Of a stretch of 64,000 nt of DNA, positions 54,750-64,000 are shown in pieces. Position numbers and translations under genes: made by a program. The notes under the pieces are model-generated. The model ran no database searches. It was not told where the DNA came from and worked only from the letters and a program-made list of their open reading frames with translations. The first letter of the stretch is position 1. Each line of letters starts with the position of its first letter. The stretch is taken from positions 2,294,001-2,358,000 of the forward strand of contig NZ_JAROCG010000001.1 of NCBI RefSeq assembly GCF_030433645.1. The letters are read 5' to 3'. Origin of the DNA: Arthrobacter burdickii. Lineage in GTDB: Bacteria > Actinomycetota > Actinomycetes > Actinomycetales > Micrococcaceae.

Positions 54750-56078
54750 TCACATCCGGGGAGAGACGCCGAGTCGCACCGAGTAGTTGTCGATGGTGCC
54801 GGGCAGCGGGCGGGAGGGATCCAGCGGCTGGCCCTCCTCGACGCTGAAGTCCCGGACACCGACCAGCGAGGCCAGCGCTGCGCTGGTCAGCAGCAGCACC
54901 AGCTGCTTCCCCGGGCACACCACCGGTCCGTCGCTGAACGGGACCAGCGGCCAGCCGTCGTCCTCGTCCCTGAGCCAGCGCTCCGGCGAGAAGTTGTGGG
55001 CGTCGCGCAGGTGGTGCTCGTCGCGGTGGAAGTAGGGGGAGTAGATGAGCACGCCGCACCGGGCCGGCATCAGGCCCCGCGCCCACTGCACCGGCTGCGT
55101 GGTCTGGCGCAGGATCATCGGCGTGGTGGGCCAGAGGCGCAGCACCTCCAGGGCGCAGGCGCGCAGGTACGGGAGGAACCGGCGGCCCGAGGCGTCGGCG
55201 TCAACCTCGCGCCGCGCGGCCTCCATGGCCTGCGGGTGGGTCGCCAGGACGGTCAGGGTCCGGAAGGCCACCATGCCGCTGTTGTCCAGGGCGAAGAGCC
55301 ACTGGGGCACCTGGTCCACGGGTTCGGCCCCGTCGCCCTCGGGGACGGCGGCCAGGACCGAGGCGAGGCTCCCGGGCTCGGCGTGGGCGAGCTCGTCCCG
55401 GATGCGGGCGAGGAACCGCTCACGCGTTCTCCTGCGCACGGGCTTCAGGAACGCCCAGTTCCCGTCCTTCCGCAACCTGTTCAGCATCGTGGTGAGTTCC
55501 GTGTCGTCCCGGGCATGGTCACCGAAGACCACGCGGCGCACCACGCGCTGCCAGGCCTCGGCGAAATCGCTCCAGGGCAGCGAGCCGCTGTGCTCGGCAC
55601 CGACGAGGAGCTGCCGCATCTCCTCCTCCACCACGGGGACGAACCGGTCGGCGAGGTGGTGCACGGGGTGGCTCGTGTCGAGGACCTGCTCCTGCAGGGC
55701 GCGGCGTACCGTGCGCTCCGGACCACGGGAGACCAGGACGTTGGAGGGCTGGAAATGCGCCATGACCGCGAGTTTCTCGCTGCTGGCCGGGGAGAACGGC
55801 TCGGGCGAACGGGCCAGCACGGTGTTCACGTCCTCGGGTGCGAGCACGACTGCCTGCCTCCGGAAGGGGAGCTTCAGCAGCAGCGGACCGTCCGGGTACC
55901 GGGCATGGAGCTGCTGGAGGATGCCGACGGCCCTCGCATCGAGCTCCAGTCGGGCGGCGAGGCCGACGGCCCGCGGGCGCCGGATGATGGGACCCTCCGC
56001 GACCGCCGGCAGGATCACCCCCATCAGCACCCGGGCGGTGTCGAGTGCGGACGCGGTGGGGAGGGTCGGCGTTGGCAT
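54750..56078 (-). CDS. Cytochrome P450
   Basis: The 442-aa haem monooxygenase-like protein has the Cys ligand loop PFSDGPVVCPGKQL near residue 385, ExxR in EVLRLWPTTPMILR and FSPERWL. The oxygen-activating helix I reads FALDNSGMVAFRTL instead of the usual AGxET-T, so the acid-alcohol pair is altered. ATG 56078 has AGGA 8 nt upstream. No redox partner is adjacent. The substrate is unknown; the helix I change could mean peroxide use or an unusual reaction. Confidence 0.88.
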   Translation of the reverse strand: MPTPTLPTASALDTARVLMGVILPAVAEGPIIRRPRAVGLAARLELDARAVGILQQLHARYPDGPLLLKLPFRRQAVVLAPEDVNTVLARSPEPFSPASSEKLAVMAHFQPSNVLVSRGPERTVRRALQEQVLDTSHPVHHLADRFVPVVEEEMRQLLVGAEHSGSLPWSDFAEAWQRVVRRVVFGDHARDDTELTTMLNRLRKDGNWAFLKPVRRRTRERFLARIRDELAHAEPGSLASVLAAVPEGDGAEPVDQVPQWLFALDNSGMVAFRTLTVLATHPQAMEAARREVDADASGRRFLPYLRACALEVLRLWPTTPMILRQTTQPVQWARGLMPARCGVLIYSPYFHRDEHHLRDAHNFSPERWLRDEDDGWPLVPFSDGPVVCPGKQLVLLLTSAALASLVGVRDFSVEEGQPLDPSRPLPGTIDNYSVRLGVSPRM

Positions 56079-56181
56079 GGCGTGTCCTGTCGCTGTCGGA
56101 TGTCTCCCACCTTGCCAAGCACGCCCCATGCCCACAACGCATTTCACAGGGCCCGTGGGCGGTGGCGGTGTGCATGCCCTT

Positions 56182-56211
56182 TCGACAACGAATTCGCGGC
56201 AGGGCTAGACT
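56182..56211 (+). promoter_or_regulatory. Promoter of the ileS T-box transcript
   Basis: TCGACA (56182-56187) and TAGACT (56206-56211) with an 18-bp spacer predict a start near 56218, just before Stem I of the leader. Confidence 0.5.
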
Positions 56212-56217
56212 TGAAGG

Positions 56218-56505
56218 ACAAGCATCGACCCGGCAATCACCGGTGAGCTTCCGGAAGAAAGGCCTGCCCACAGGGGACGATGGCCCGTAGAACCGGACGG
56301 GGCGGCCCGTCACAGCCTGCAAACGAGCGGCGGCCCAGGCTGCCGTGACCGCGACGAGCGGCACGGCGGACGACGGCGGCAAGTGAGGTGGTACCGCGGG
56401 TCCAGTTCCCTGCGGCCGGTCAGGCAACCGGCGGCGACGGAACGGGCGCCCGTCCTCACGGCAGGACTCCTGCTCCACCCGACGCCGCCGTACACAGGAT
56501 GAGAC
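56218..56505 (+). promoter_or_regulatory. Actinobacterial T-box leader of ileS
   Basis: The conserved T-box bulge sequence TGAGGTGGTACCGCGGG lies at 56384-56400 and pairs with uncharged tRNA-Ile CCA ends. Upstream, near 56230-56262, a short Stem I holds AATCACC with an ATC specifier (56236-56238) and the AGAAAGG-type segment. No poly-T terminator precedes ileS, so control is probably translational, by sequestering the ribosome site near AGGATGAG. This is the short-Stem-I class known for actinobacterial ileS. Confidence 0.88.
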
Positions 56506-56507
56506 AA

Positions 56508-59500
56508 ATGCCGCAGATCTACCCCAAAGCCGTGTCGCCCGACGACAGCGGTGCTTCCTCCGGAACCAGCGCCTCCCCGCGCTTCCCCGAGCTCGAGGAA
56601 CGCGTGCTCCGCTACTGGCAGGAGGACGGCACCTTCCAGGCCTCCATCGATGCCCGCGATGCCGGCGTCGACGGATCGAACGAATTCGTGTTCTACGACG
56701 GCCCGCCCTTCGCCAACGGCCTGCCGCACTACGGCCACCTCCTCACCGGCTATGCCAAGGACCTCGTAGGTCGCTACCAGACGCAGCGCGGCCACCGGGT
56801 GGAACGCCGCTTCGGCTGGGACACGCACGGCCTGCCCGCCGAACTCGAGGCGATGAAGCAGCTCGGCATGACCGACAAGCAGCAGATCGTCGCCATGGGC
56901 ATCGACAACTTCAACGACGCAGCGCGGGCCTCCGTCATGAAGTACGCGGGGGAGTGGCGCGACTACGTGACCCGCCAGGCCCGCTGGGTGGACTTCGACA
57001 ACGACTACAAGACCCTCAACCCCGAGTACATGGAGTCCGTCCTCTGGGCCTTCAAGACGCTGCACGAGAAGGGCCTGACCTACAACGGGTACCGCGTGCT
57101 GCCGTACTGCTGGAACGACGAGACCCCCCTGTCGAACCACGAACTCCGGATGGACGAGGACGTCTACCAGGACCGCCAGGACCAGACCGTCACGGTCACC
57201 TTTCCCCTCCTCGCAGGCGAATCGGCCCTCTCGAAGGACCTCGCCGGCGTCCAGGCCCTCGCCTGGACCACCACGCCCTGGACGCTGCCCACCAACGCCG
57301 CGCTCGCCGTCGGGCCCGACATCGCGTACGTCGTCGTCGAGGCGGAGCGCGACGGCGGAACCGGGCGCTACCTGCTGGCGGAGGACCTGCTCGGCAACTA
57401 CGCCAAGGACCTCGGCTTCGCGGACGCCGCCGCCGCCCGGGAATCGGTCACCTCGCGGCACCTCGGCTCCGAGCTGGAGGGCCTCACCTACGAGCCGCTG
57501 TGGGACTACCTCGCCGATCCCGAGGAGGGCGGCTACCGCAACGCCTTCCGCATCCTGGTGGCGGACTACGTCACGACGACGGACGGCACCGGCCTCGTAC
57601 ACCAGGCACCCGCCTACGGCGAGGAGGACCAGAAGGTGTGCGAGGACGCCGGCATCCAGGTGATCCTCTCGGTCGACGAGGGCGCGAAGTTCCTGCCGAT
57701 GTTCGGCAGGGGCCCGCTCGCGGACATCGTCGGACTGCAGGTCTTCGACGCGAACCGGCACATCACGCGCGTGCTCAAGTCCGCGGGACGCCTGGTGCGC
57801 CAAGCCAGCTACGTGCACAGCTACCCGCACTGCTGGCGGTGCCGCAAGCCGCTCATCTACCGGGCCGTGTCCTCGTGGTACGTCGAGGTCACGAAGATCC
57901 GCGACCGCATGGTGGAGCTCAACCAGGACATCACCTGGATCCCCGGCAACGTCAAGGACGGCCAGTTCGGCAAGTGGCTCTCCAACGCGCGCGACTGGTC
58001 CATCAGCCGCAACCGCTTCTGGGGCAGCCCCATCCCGGTGTGGCAGTCGGACGACCCCGAGTACCCGCGCACCGACGTCTACGGCTCGCTCGCCGAGCTC
58101 CAAGCGGACTTCGGCCGCCTCCCACTCAACAAGCAGGGCGAGGTGGACCTCCACCGTCCCTTCATCGACGAGCTCACGCGGCCCAACCCCGACGACCCGA
58201 CGGGCCGCTCCACCATGCGCCGCGTCGAGGACGTCCTGGACGTCTGGTTCGACTCCGGGTCCATGCCCTACGGACAGGTGCACTACCCCTTCGAGAACGA
58301 GCAGTGGTTCGACACCCACAACCCCGCGGACTTCATCGTCGAGTACATCGGGCAGACGCGCGGCTGGTTCTACATGCTGCACATCCTCTCCACGGCGCTG
58401 TTCGACCGGCCGGCTTTCCGCAACGTCATCAGCCACGGCATCGTGCTCGGCTCCGACGGGCAGAAGATGTCCAAGAGCCTGCGCAACTACCCGGACGTCT
58501 CCGAGGTCTTCGACCGGGACGGCTCCGACGCCATGCGCTGGTTCCTCATGGCCTCACCCATCCTCCGCGGCGGCAACCTCGTGGTCACGGAGCAGGGCAT
58601 CCGCGACGGCGTCCGCCAGGTCATCCTGCCGCTGTGGAACGTCTGGCACTTCTTCAGCCTCTACACGAACGCAGCCAACGGCGGCGACGGCTACGAGGCG
58701 AAGACGGTGACCCCCGAGGCCGCGGCCCAGCTGAGGGAGCCGATCGACCGCTACATCCTCGCGAACACCGGCAACCTCATCCGTGACCTCACCGAGGCCC
58801 TCGATGCCTTCACCATCAGCGACGCCTGCGAGTCCCTGCGCCGGTACCTGGACACGCTCACCAACTGGTACGTCCGCCGGAGCCGGCAGCGCTTCTTCGA
58901 CGAGGACACCGACGCCTTCGACGTGCTCTACACATGCCTCGAAGCCGTGTGCCGCGTCGCGGCACCGCTGCTTCCCCTCGTCACCGAGGAGATCTGGCGC
59001 GGCCTCACCGGTGGTCGGTCCGTCCACCTCACCGACTGGCCCGAGGCGGCGTCGTTCCCCGCCGCTCCCGACCTCGTGGAGCAGATGGACCGCACCCGCC
59101 AGGTGTGCTCCGTGGGCTCCAGCCTGCGGAAGGCGGCGAACCTGAGGGTGAGGCTCCCGCTGCGGGAACTGACCGTCGTCGCGCCCGGCGCAGAGGGCCT
59201 CTCGGGCCAGTACTCGGCGATCATCGCGGACGAACTCAACCTCAAGGGTGTCCGGCTCGTCGACTCGGCCGACGCCGAGCCGGCCGAATTCGGCATCTCC
59301 CAGCGCCTCGTGGTCAACGCCCGCGCCGCCGGCCCACGCCTCGGCAAGAACGTGCAGACGGTCATCAAGGCGTCGAAGTCCGGGGACTGGTCCGTGGACG
59401 ACGACGGCGGCGTCACCGCGGGTGGCCTCGCCCTCGAGCCGCACGAGTACACGCTCGACACCGTGGTGGAGGGCAACGATGCAGCCTCCAAGGCCGTGAC

Positions 59501-59804
59501 GGTCCTGCCGGGTGGCGGGTTCCTGGTCCTCGACACGGAGGTCACGGACGAACTGGCGGCTGAGGGAACAGCCCGCGACGCGATCCGCGCCATCCAGCAG
59601 GCCCGTCGCGATGCCGACCTCGACATCAGCGACCGCATCACCACCACCATCGGCGTGGCGCCGGACCAGGTGGCCGCGCTCGAGGCGAATGCCGAGCTGA
59701 TCAGGGCGGAGACCCTGACGCTGGACCTGCGCATCACGGCGGTCGAGGGCTCGGGCAATGAATTCAGCATCACCGTCGGGAAGCAGGAGCAGCAGCATGG
59801 ATGA
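56508..59804 (+). CDS. ileS: isoleucine--tRNA ligase
   Basis: The 1098-aa class Ia synthetase has the HIGH element as HYGH in [13 protein letters not shown] near residue 75 and KMSKS in [12 protein letters not shown] near residue 655. The large editing domain and the extended C-terminal anticodon region match the long actinobacterial type. ATG 56508 is preceded by AGGA; ATG 56499 is in frame 9 bp upstream. It is controlled by the T-box leader and overlaps folC by 8 bp. Confidence 0.96.
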   Translation: MPQIYPKAVSPDDSGASSGTSASPRFPELEERVLRYWQEDGTFQASIDARDAGVDGSNEFVFYDGPPFANGLPHYGHLLTGYAKDLVGRYQTQRGHRVERRFGWDTHGLPAELEAMKQLGMTDKQQIVAMGIDNFNDAARASVMKYAGEWRDYVTRQARWVDFDNDYKTLNPEYMESVLWAFKTLHEKGLTYNGYRVLPYCWNDETPLSNHELRMDEDVYQDRQDQTVTVTFPLLAGESALSKDLAGVQALAWTTTPWTLPTNAALAVGPDIAYVVVEAERDGGTGRYLLAEDLLGNYAKDLGFADAAAARESVTSRHLGSELEGLTYEPLWDYLADPEEGGYRNAFRILVADYVTTTDGTGLVHQAPAYGEEDQKVCEDAGIQVILSVDEGAKFLPMFGRGPLADIVGLQVFDANRHITRVLKSAGRLVRQASYVHSYPHCWRCRKPLIYRAVSSWYVEVTKIRDRMVELNQDITWIPGNVKDGQFGKWLSNARDWSISRNRFWGSPIPVWQSDDPEYPRTDVYGSLAELQADFGRLPLNKQGEVDLHRPFIDELTRPNPDDPTGRSTMRRVEDVLDVWFDSGSMPYGQVHYPFENEQWFDTHNPADFIVEYIGQTRGWFYMLHILSTALFDRPAFRNVISHGIVLGSDGQKMSKSLRNYPDVSEVFDRDGSDAMRWFLMASPILRGGNLVVTEQGIRDGVRQVILPLWNVWHFFSLYTNAANGGDGYEAKTVTPEAAAQLREPIDRYILANTGNLIRDLTEALDAFTISDACESLRRYLDTLTNWYVRRSRQRFFDEDTDAFDVLYTCLEAVCRVAAPLLPLVTEEIWRGLTGGRSVHLTDWPEAASFPAAPDLVEQMDRTRQVCSVGSSLRKAANLRVRLPLRELTVVAPGAEGLSGQYSAIIADELNLKGVRLVDSADAEPAEFGISQRLVVNARAAGPRLGKNVQTVIKASKSGDWSVDDDGGVTAGGLALEPHEYTLDTVVEGNDAASKAVTVLPGGGFLVLDTEVTDELAAEGTARDAIRAIQQARRDADLDISDRITTTIGVAPDQVAALEANAELIRAETLTLDLRITAVEGSGNEFSITVGKQEQQHG

Positions 59805-61188
59805 CACGAACGGAACCGGCACCGAGGGCCGCGCAGAACTCGATGCGTTCTCGGTCGAGAGCGTGTACGCCGAGCTGCTGAGCCGGGCGCCGGAGGACCG
59901 GATGGAGCCCCGGATGGCTCCGCTGCACCGGGCCATGGAGATCCTGGGCGAGCCGAACAGGGCCTTCCCGATCATCCACATCACGGGCACCAACGGCAAG
60001 ACGTCGACGGCGCGCATGATCGAGAGCATCCTCCTGGCGCACGATCTTCGGACCGGCCGCTACACGAGTCCACACCTCTCACGGGTCACGGAGCGCATCA
60101 GCATCGACGGAGAGCCCGTGGCGGACGAGACCTTCGTCCGGGTATGGGACGAGATCAGGCCCTACCTCGACATCGTCGACGGTGAGCTGCAGGCCGCCGG
60201 TGAACCACGCCTGACCTACTTCGAGTGCGTCACCATCCTCGCGTTCGCGATCTTCGCGGACGAGCCGGTCGACGTCGGCGTCATCGAGGTGGGGCTCGGC
60301 GGCATCACCGACGCCACCAACGTGGGCGACGGGCAGGTCGCCGTGATCACACCGATCTCCCTCGACCACACCGATCTCCTCGGCGACACGGTCGAGGACA
60401 TCGCGCTCGAGAAGGCCGGCATCATCAAGCCCGGCTCCTTCCTGGTCAGCGCGATCCAGCCCCGCGACGCCGCGCAGGTCCTCCTCGAGCGTGCCCGCGA
60501 GGTGGGAGCGGAATTCCGCTTCGAAGGCGTCGAGTTCGGTGTCGAGTCGCGCACGGTCGCCGTCGGCGGGCAGGTGGTGTCGCTCACCGGGCTCGCCGGC
60601 CGCTACGGGGAGCTGCTGGTGCCCCTCCACGGTGAGCACCAAGCGGAGAACGCGGCCGTGGCCGTCGCCGCGGTGGAGGCCTTCCTCGGCGGTGGCGAGC
60701 GGGAGCTCCAGACGGAGCTCGTGCGCAACGGGCTGCGTGCCGTCACGTCGCCCGGACGCCTCGAGGTGGTCCGTACGGCTCCGAGCATCATCGTGGATGC
60801 GGCCCACAATCCTGCCGGCGCCCGCGCCGCGGCCAAGGGGATCCGTGAGGCCTTCGAGTTCTCGCGCCTCGTCCTCGTCATCGGCGTCCTGCAGGACAAG
60901 GACGCCGCCGCGATCCTCGCCGAACTCCATGAGGAGCTCGCCGGGATCCTCGAGGACGTCTGCCTGACGCAGTCGACGTCGCCCCGCTCCATCCCTGCCG
61001 CGGACCTCCTGCAGGCGGCGCTGTCGGCGGGCTTCGCGGAGGAGAACATCAACATCGCCCCCGGGCTGGACGACGCGCTGGAGTGGGCCGTGATGAAGGC
61101 GGAGGAGAACAACGACCTCGCCGGAGGGATCCTCGTAACCGGCTCGATCACCGTGGTCGGGGAAGCCCGCACGCTCCTAGGGAAGTAG
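59797..61188 (+). CDS. folC: folylpolyglutamate synthase / dihydrofolate synthase
   Basis: FolC adds glutamates to folates and, in many bacteria, makes dihydrofolate. The 463-aa protein has the ATP loop [12 protein letters not shown] near residue 65, the metal-binding [19 protein letters not shown] region and the C-terminal Mur-ligase domain ([10 protein letters not shown]). ATG 59797 overlaps the ileS stop (ATGGATGA), giving translational coupling. Downstream are DUF4233 and ndk, the same order as M. tuberculosis valS-folC-Rv2446c-ndk, but with ileS in place of valS. Confidence 0.95.
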   Translation: MDDTNGTGTEGRAELDAFSVESVYAELLSRAPEDRMEPRMAPLHRAMEILGEPNRAFPIIHITGTNGKTSTARMIESILLAHDLRTGRYTSPHLSRVTERISIDGEPVADETFVRVWDEIRPYLDIVDGELQAAGEPRLTYFECVTILAFAIFADEPVDVGVIEVGLGGITDATNVGDGQVAVITPISLDHTDLLGDTVEDIALEKAGIIKPGSFLVSAIQPRDAAQVLLERAREVGAEFRFEGVEFGVESRTVAVGGQVVSLTGLAGRYGELLVPLHGEHQAENAAVAVAAVEAFLGGGERELQTELVRNGLRAVTSPGRLEVVRTAPSIIVDAAHNPAGARAAAKGIREAFEFSRLVLVIGVLQDKDAAAILAELHEELAGILEDVCLTQSTSPRSIPAADLLQAALSAGFAEENINIAPGLDDALEWAVMKAEENNDLAGGILVTGSITVVGEARTLLGK

Positions 61189-61195
61189 GCAGAGC

Positions 61196-61627
61196 ATGGC
61201 ACGGATGACCAGGGCCCAGCGCGAGTGGCGGCCCGGGATGCCGAAGAAACGCCGGTCCACGAAGATCATGTTCGCCTCCACGGTCCTGCTGCTCGAGGCG
61301 TTCGTCGTGTTCTTCGCGACGCTCGCGGTGTTCGGGCTGCGGCGCGACGAGATCTCGCCCGTCCTGATCCTGACCTCGGGCATCGCCCTCAGCGTCGTGC
61401 TGGTCCTGACCTGCGCGGTGCTGACGAAGAAGTGGGGGATCGGTCTCGGCTGGATCCTCCAGCTGGTCATCATCGCCGGAGGTTTCCTCGAGCCGACGAT
61501 GTTCGTGGTCGGCGCCGCCTTCGCCCTGACATGGCTCTACGGCATCCGGCAGGGCATCCGAGTGGACCGCGAGAACGCGGAGCGGGACCGGCTGCAGGCC
61601 GAGTGGGAGAAGGCCAACCCCGAATAG
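61196..61627 (+). CDS. DUF4233 membrane protein
   Basis: The 143-aa protein has a basic N-terminus, four predicted membrane helices (LLLEAFVVFFATLAVFGL, ISPVLILTSGIALSVVLV, IGLGWILQLVIIAGGFL and the FVVGAAFALTWLYG segment) and a charged tail. It belongs to DUF4233, conserved between folC and ndk. Function unknown. It starts 8 bp after the folC stop. Confidence 0.88.
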   Translation: MARMTRAQREWRPGMPKKRRSTKIMFASTVLLLEAFVVFFATLAVFGLRRDEISPVLILTSGIALSVVLVLTCAVLTKKWGIGLGWILQLVIIAGGFLEPTMFVVGAAFALTWLYGIRQGIRVDRENAERDRLQAEWEKANPE

Positions 61628-61668
61628 CGGCCCGCCTTTAGTAGAGTCGGTCGTGATACCCCACCACT

Positions 61669-61687
61669 GCGCCGTCCTGGACGGCGC
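61669..61687 (+). other. Small hairpin in the ndk leader
   Basis: GCGCCGTC-CTG-GACGGCGC is a perfect 8-bp stem ending 20 bp before the ndk start and close to the CCAGGAG ribosome site. It could tune translation or end upstream transcription. Confidence 0.4.
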
Positions 61688-61707
61688 CCACCTTTCCAGG
61701 AGTTCCC

Positions 61708-62124
61708 ATGAGCGTTGAGCGCACCCTTGTCCTCGTCAAGCCCGATGGCGTGTCCCGCGGCCTGACCGGCACCATCCTGTCCCGCATCGAGGCGAAGGGC
61801 TACACCATCGCCGAGCTGAAGCAGGTGCACGCCTCGCGCGAGCTGCTCGAGGAGCACTACGCGGAGCACGTGGGCAAGCCGTTCTTCGAACCGCTGGTGG
61901 AATTCATGCTCAGCGGGCCGATCGTCGCCGCCGTCTTCGAGGGACAGCGTGTGATCGAAGGATTCCGCTCCCTGGCAGGGACGACGGAGCCGACGACGGC
62001 GGCACCCGGCACCATCCGCGGCGACCTGGGCCGCGACTGGGGCGTCAAGGTCCAGCAGAACCTCGTGCACGGCTCCGACTCTGCCGAGTCGGCCGAGCGC
62101 GAGATCGGTATCTGGTTCGCCTGA
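61708..62124 (+). CDS. ndk: nucleoside diphosphate kinase
   Basis: Ndk balances nucleoside triphosphates by phosphotransfer through a His. The 138-aa protein has [13 protein letters not shown] at the N-terminus and the active-site His in [12 protein letters not shown] near residue 116. ATG 61708 has CCAGGAG upstream. It ends the ileS-folC-DUF4233-ndk series. Confidence 0.96.
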   Translation: MSVERTLVLVKPDGVSRGLTGTILSRIEAKGYTIAELKQVHASRELLEEHYAEHVGKPFFEPLVEFMLSGPIVAAVFEGQRVIEGFRSLAGTTEPTTAAPGTIRGDLGRDWGVKVQQNLVHGSDSAESAEREIGIWFA

Positions 62125-62201
62125 TCGCCCCCGCACGTGGTCGAGGTTCCGGGTCGTGTGCCCGGGGCAACGAACAGTCGGGATCTTGGTAGGTTAGATC
62201 C

Positions 62202-63167
62202 ATGATGACCTACCGCAGACTGGGTTCCTCGGGACTCAGCGTTTCCACCGTTGGCCTGGGCTGCAACAACCTGGGCAGGGCCGGCACCGCGTCCCAGTCC
62301 CAGGAGGGCACCGACGCCGTCGTTCATGCGGCGATCGACGCCGGGATCACGCTGTTCGATGTCGCCGACATGTACGGCAAGACTCCCGGTGTCAGCGAGG
62401 TGCAGCTGGGCAAGGCCCTCGGTGCGAGGCGCGACGACGTCGTCCTCGCCACGAAGTTCGGGCTCGATATGGGCGGGGTGAACGGACCGGACTGGGGTGC
62501 GCGGGGATCCCGGCGCTACATCATCCGGGCCGTCGAAGCGTCCCTGCGGCGCCTCGGGACCGACTGGATCGACCTGTACCAGTACCACGCCCCGGACCCG
62601 CAGACGCCGATCGAGGAAACCCTCGCGGCACTCGACGACCTCGTGACGAGCGGTAAGGTCCGCTACCTCGGACACTCCAACTTCGCCGGGTGGCAGATCG
62701 CCGAGGCCGAGTTCACGGCGCGCAGCGGCGGCTACACCCCGTTCATCTCCGCCCAGAACCCCTACAGCCTGCTGGATCGCCGTCTGGAGCGGGAGGTCGT
62801 CCCGGCCGCCGAAGCATACGGTCTCGGCGTCCTGCCCTACTTCCCGCTCGCCAACGGCCTGCTGACCGGCAAGTACCGGCGCAACGAGGTTCCCGCGGGC
62901 AGCCGGCTCACGCACTCCCGGAAGAACCTGTTGGAGACGGCGGACTGGGACCAGCTCGAGTCCTTCTCGGCATTCGCGGGCGAGCGGGGACTCACCGAGG
63001 TGCAGGTCGCCTTCTCCTGGCTCGCGGCCCAGCCCTCCGTGGGGTCGGTGATCGCCGGTGCCACGTCGCCGGAGCAGGTGCGGCAGAATGCGACGGCGGC
63101 CGAGTGGACGCCGTCGGACGCGGATCTGGCCGAACTGGACGACCTCTTCCCGCGCCCCAAGGGGTAG
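62202..63167 (+). CDS. Aldo/keto reductase
   Basis: The 321-aa TIM-barrel NADPH oxidoreductase shows the catalytic tetrad: Asp and Tyr in FDVADMYGKTPG near residues 48-53, Lys in VLATKFG and His in LYQYHAPDPQTP. The C-terminal cofactor segment GATSPEQVRQN is typical. The substrate is unknown. TAGGTT ends 6 bases before the first ATG (62202), a leaderless candidate; a second ATG follows directly. Confidence 0.93.
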   Translation: MMTYRRLGSSGLSVSTVGLGCNNLGRAGTASQSQEGTDAVVHAAIDAGITLFDVADMYGKTPGVSEVQLGKALGARRDDVVLATKFGLDMGGVNGPDWGARGSRRYIIRAVEASLRRLGTDWIDLYQYHAPDPQTPIEETLAALDDLVTSGKVRYLGHSNFAGWQIAEAEFTARSGGYTPFISAQNPYSLLDRRLEREVVPAAEAYGLGVLPYFPLANGLLTGKYRRNEVPAGSRLTHSRKNLLETADWDQLESFSAFAGERGLTEVQVAFSWLAAQPSVGSVIAGATSPEQVRQNATAAEWTPSDADLAELDDLFPRPKG

Positions 63168-63173
63168 GTCCTG

Positions 63174-64000
63174 TCAGGCGGTGGCTGGCTGCCGGTGCGC
63201 GTTTTTCAACGCCTTGCTGCGGTGCCGCTTCTCGCGTCGGGGAAGTGTTGGCTGCGCGTGTGCAGGCTCGTCGGATCCGGTGCCTAACGCCGGGGGCGCC
63301 GCAGAGCTGTAGGTATGTCCGGTGGGAGTCCGGAGGTCTATGGTGTGGGTCGGACCAGATCGGGTGGTGGCTTTCCACCCGTTGATCTCCTTGGTGTGGT
63401 TGCATGCTTCGCACAGACCCGCGCCGTTCCAGAGGCTTGTCGGTCCGGCGTCCCGCCAGGGGAGAATATGGTCCACCTGACGGATGGGCGCATCACAGTA
63501 GGGGGTCCGACAGGATCGATCGCGGGCCTCGATGAAGCGGCGCTGTCCTTCGGTGAAAAGCCGGGAGCGTGAGTCGACGGCGAGTAGATCCCCCGTGCCG
63601 GGGGCCGTGTACAGCCTGCGCATCCAGACCCTGAATGCCTGCCCATGCCCCGCACGGCCGACAACGCCGTCGACGGTGCCACCGACGGTGCCTGTACGGG
63701 AACCGGTCGAGGGAGTCGCGGAGGTCGCCCTGCCGGCCGGGTTCAGGGCGGTGCGGGCCCAGGCGCCGGGAACGATGCCATAGCCGCTCAGGTGGGCCGG
63801 TTCATTGCCGCCTCTGAGAAGGGTGCGGTCGGTCATCACGAGTTGGAGGTCCACGCCGCAGATACCTTCGACGGTGCCGGTGGTCCGCTCGACGAGCGTG
63901 TCCGCCATGAGCTGGCCCCGCGAACGGGTATCGCCGGCCGAACGGAGTGAGTCGGCGTGCCGGGTCAGGGCGGCGTACAGGCCTACGCCCTGGGCGACGG
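63174..64000 (-). CDS. DUF222/HNH endonuclease family protein, 5' end outside window
   Basis: The frame is open to the right edge, so the N-terminus is missing; about 275 codons are visible. The visible start ([20 protein letters not shown]) is the end of the DUF222 (13E12-type) domain. The C-terminal HNH nuclease has [19 protein letters not shown] and [13 protein letters not shown]. These genes are multicopy in actinobacteria and are sometimes associated with mobile DNA. The biological role is unclear. A basic tail ([14 protein letters not shown]) follows. Confidence 0.9.
   Translation of the reverse strand, partial: VAQGVGLYAALTRHADSLRSAGDTRSRGQLMADTLVERTTGTVEGICGVDLQLVMTDRTLLRGGNEPAHLSGYGIVPGAWARTALNPAGRATSATPSTGSRTGTVGGTVDGVVGRAGHGQAFRVWMRRLYTAPGTGDLLAVDSRSRLFTEGQRRFIEARDRSCRTPYCDAPIRQVDHILPWRDAGPTSLWNGAGLCEACNHTKEINGWKATTRSGPTHTIDLRTPTGHTYSSAAPPALGTGSDEPAHAQPTLPRREKRHRSKALKNAHRQPATA

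Noticed and set aside
59758-59796. Upstream in-frame start for folC inside ileS
   Set aside because: The ATG at 59797 has AGGAG upstream and forms a normal stop/start overlap; the extension is just ileS in another frame.

Overview
The window is about 64 kb of high-GC, gene-dense chromosome from an actinobacterium. It is most like an Arthrobacter-type member of the Micrococcaceae. Four things point there: many GTG and TTG starts, a homodimeric AceE beside a PucR-type regulator and fabD/fabH, a mycothiol-linked DsbA-like reductase together with ClpP1/ClpP2, and a T-box leader on ileS. From memory, much of the gene order matches two Mycobacterium tuberculosis blocks. Positions 1-17300 resemble Rv2228c-Rv2244, and positions 34900-62100 resemble Rv2445c-Rv2470. 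Both are ancestral actinobacterial neighbourhoods. This is ordinary core chromosome with one clear mobile element. I see no phage, no CRISPR array and no obvious defence island.

Region by region. 1-9 kb: fabH (cut by the window edge), fabD, a FasR/MabR-type regulator and aceE on the minus strand. Divergent to them are DUF3052, an AhpE-like peroxiredoxin and a sirtuin, then a secreted proline-rich protein. 9-18 kb: tRNA-Val, rlmN, gnd, cysK-cysE, msrA, then nif3, a degenerate zinc-ribbon coiled-coil protein and an RNase HI fused to a VOC domain, with yaaA convergent. 18-26 kb: RNase P RNA, a 600-bp structured non-coding stretch, an MFS exporter, def, an acyl-CoA dehydrogenase, tRNA-His, orn, an MptB-like mannosyltransferase, DUF3224 and tRNA-Arg. 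26-32 kb: DUF6098, an accessory SSB, a 12-unit 11-bp minisatellite, a lipoprotein, ettA and an intact 1441-bp IS3-family element sitting in the loop of the ettA terminator. 32-41 kb: acyl-CoA thioesterases, a metallophosphoesterase, glbO-mscS, an OsmC protein, pepN, rpiB, a Nei-type glycosylase, tRNA-Gly and tRNA-Pro. 41-48 kb: tig, clpP1, clpP2, clpX, gap and a DsbA-like reductase. 48-64 kb: valS, a SulP permease, an SDR, a lipid kinase, a P450, T-box-ileS-folC-DUF4233-ndk, an aldo/keto reductase and the 3' part of a DUF222/HNH gene.

How they work together. Pyruvate dehydrogenase makes acetyl-CoA that FabD and FabH commit to fatty acids. Two near-identical TTTGT-N9-ACAA operators, before fabD and before the regulator, suggest direct and autoregulatory control by the PucR-type protein. 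Trigger factor and ClpP1P2X form a protein-quality locus. ileS is probably under translational T-box control and is chained by a short overlap to folC.

The main regulatory theme is start-codon architecture. At least eight genes carry a TANNNT box ending six bases before the start codon, which predicts leaderless mRNAs. The most interesting leads are the FasR/MabR operator pair, the terminator-loop IS insertion, the repeated-loop non-coding region near 19.1 kb, the RNase HI-VOC fusion with its cysteine-depleted zinc-ribbon neighbour, and two 11-bp iterated repeats sharing an ATGCCGG core.
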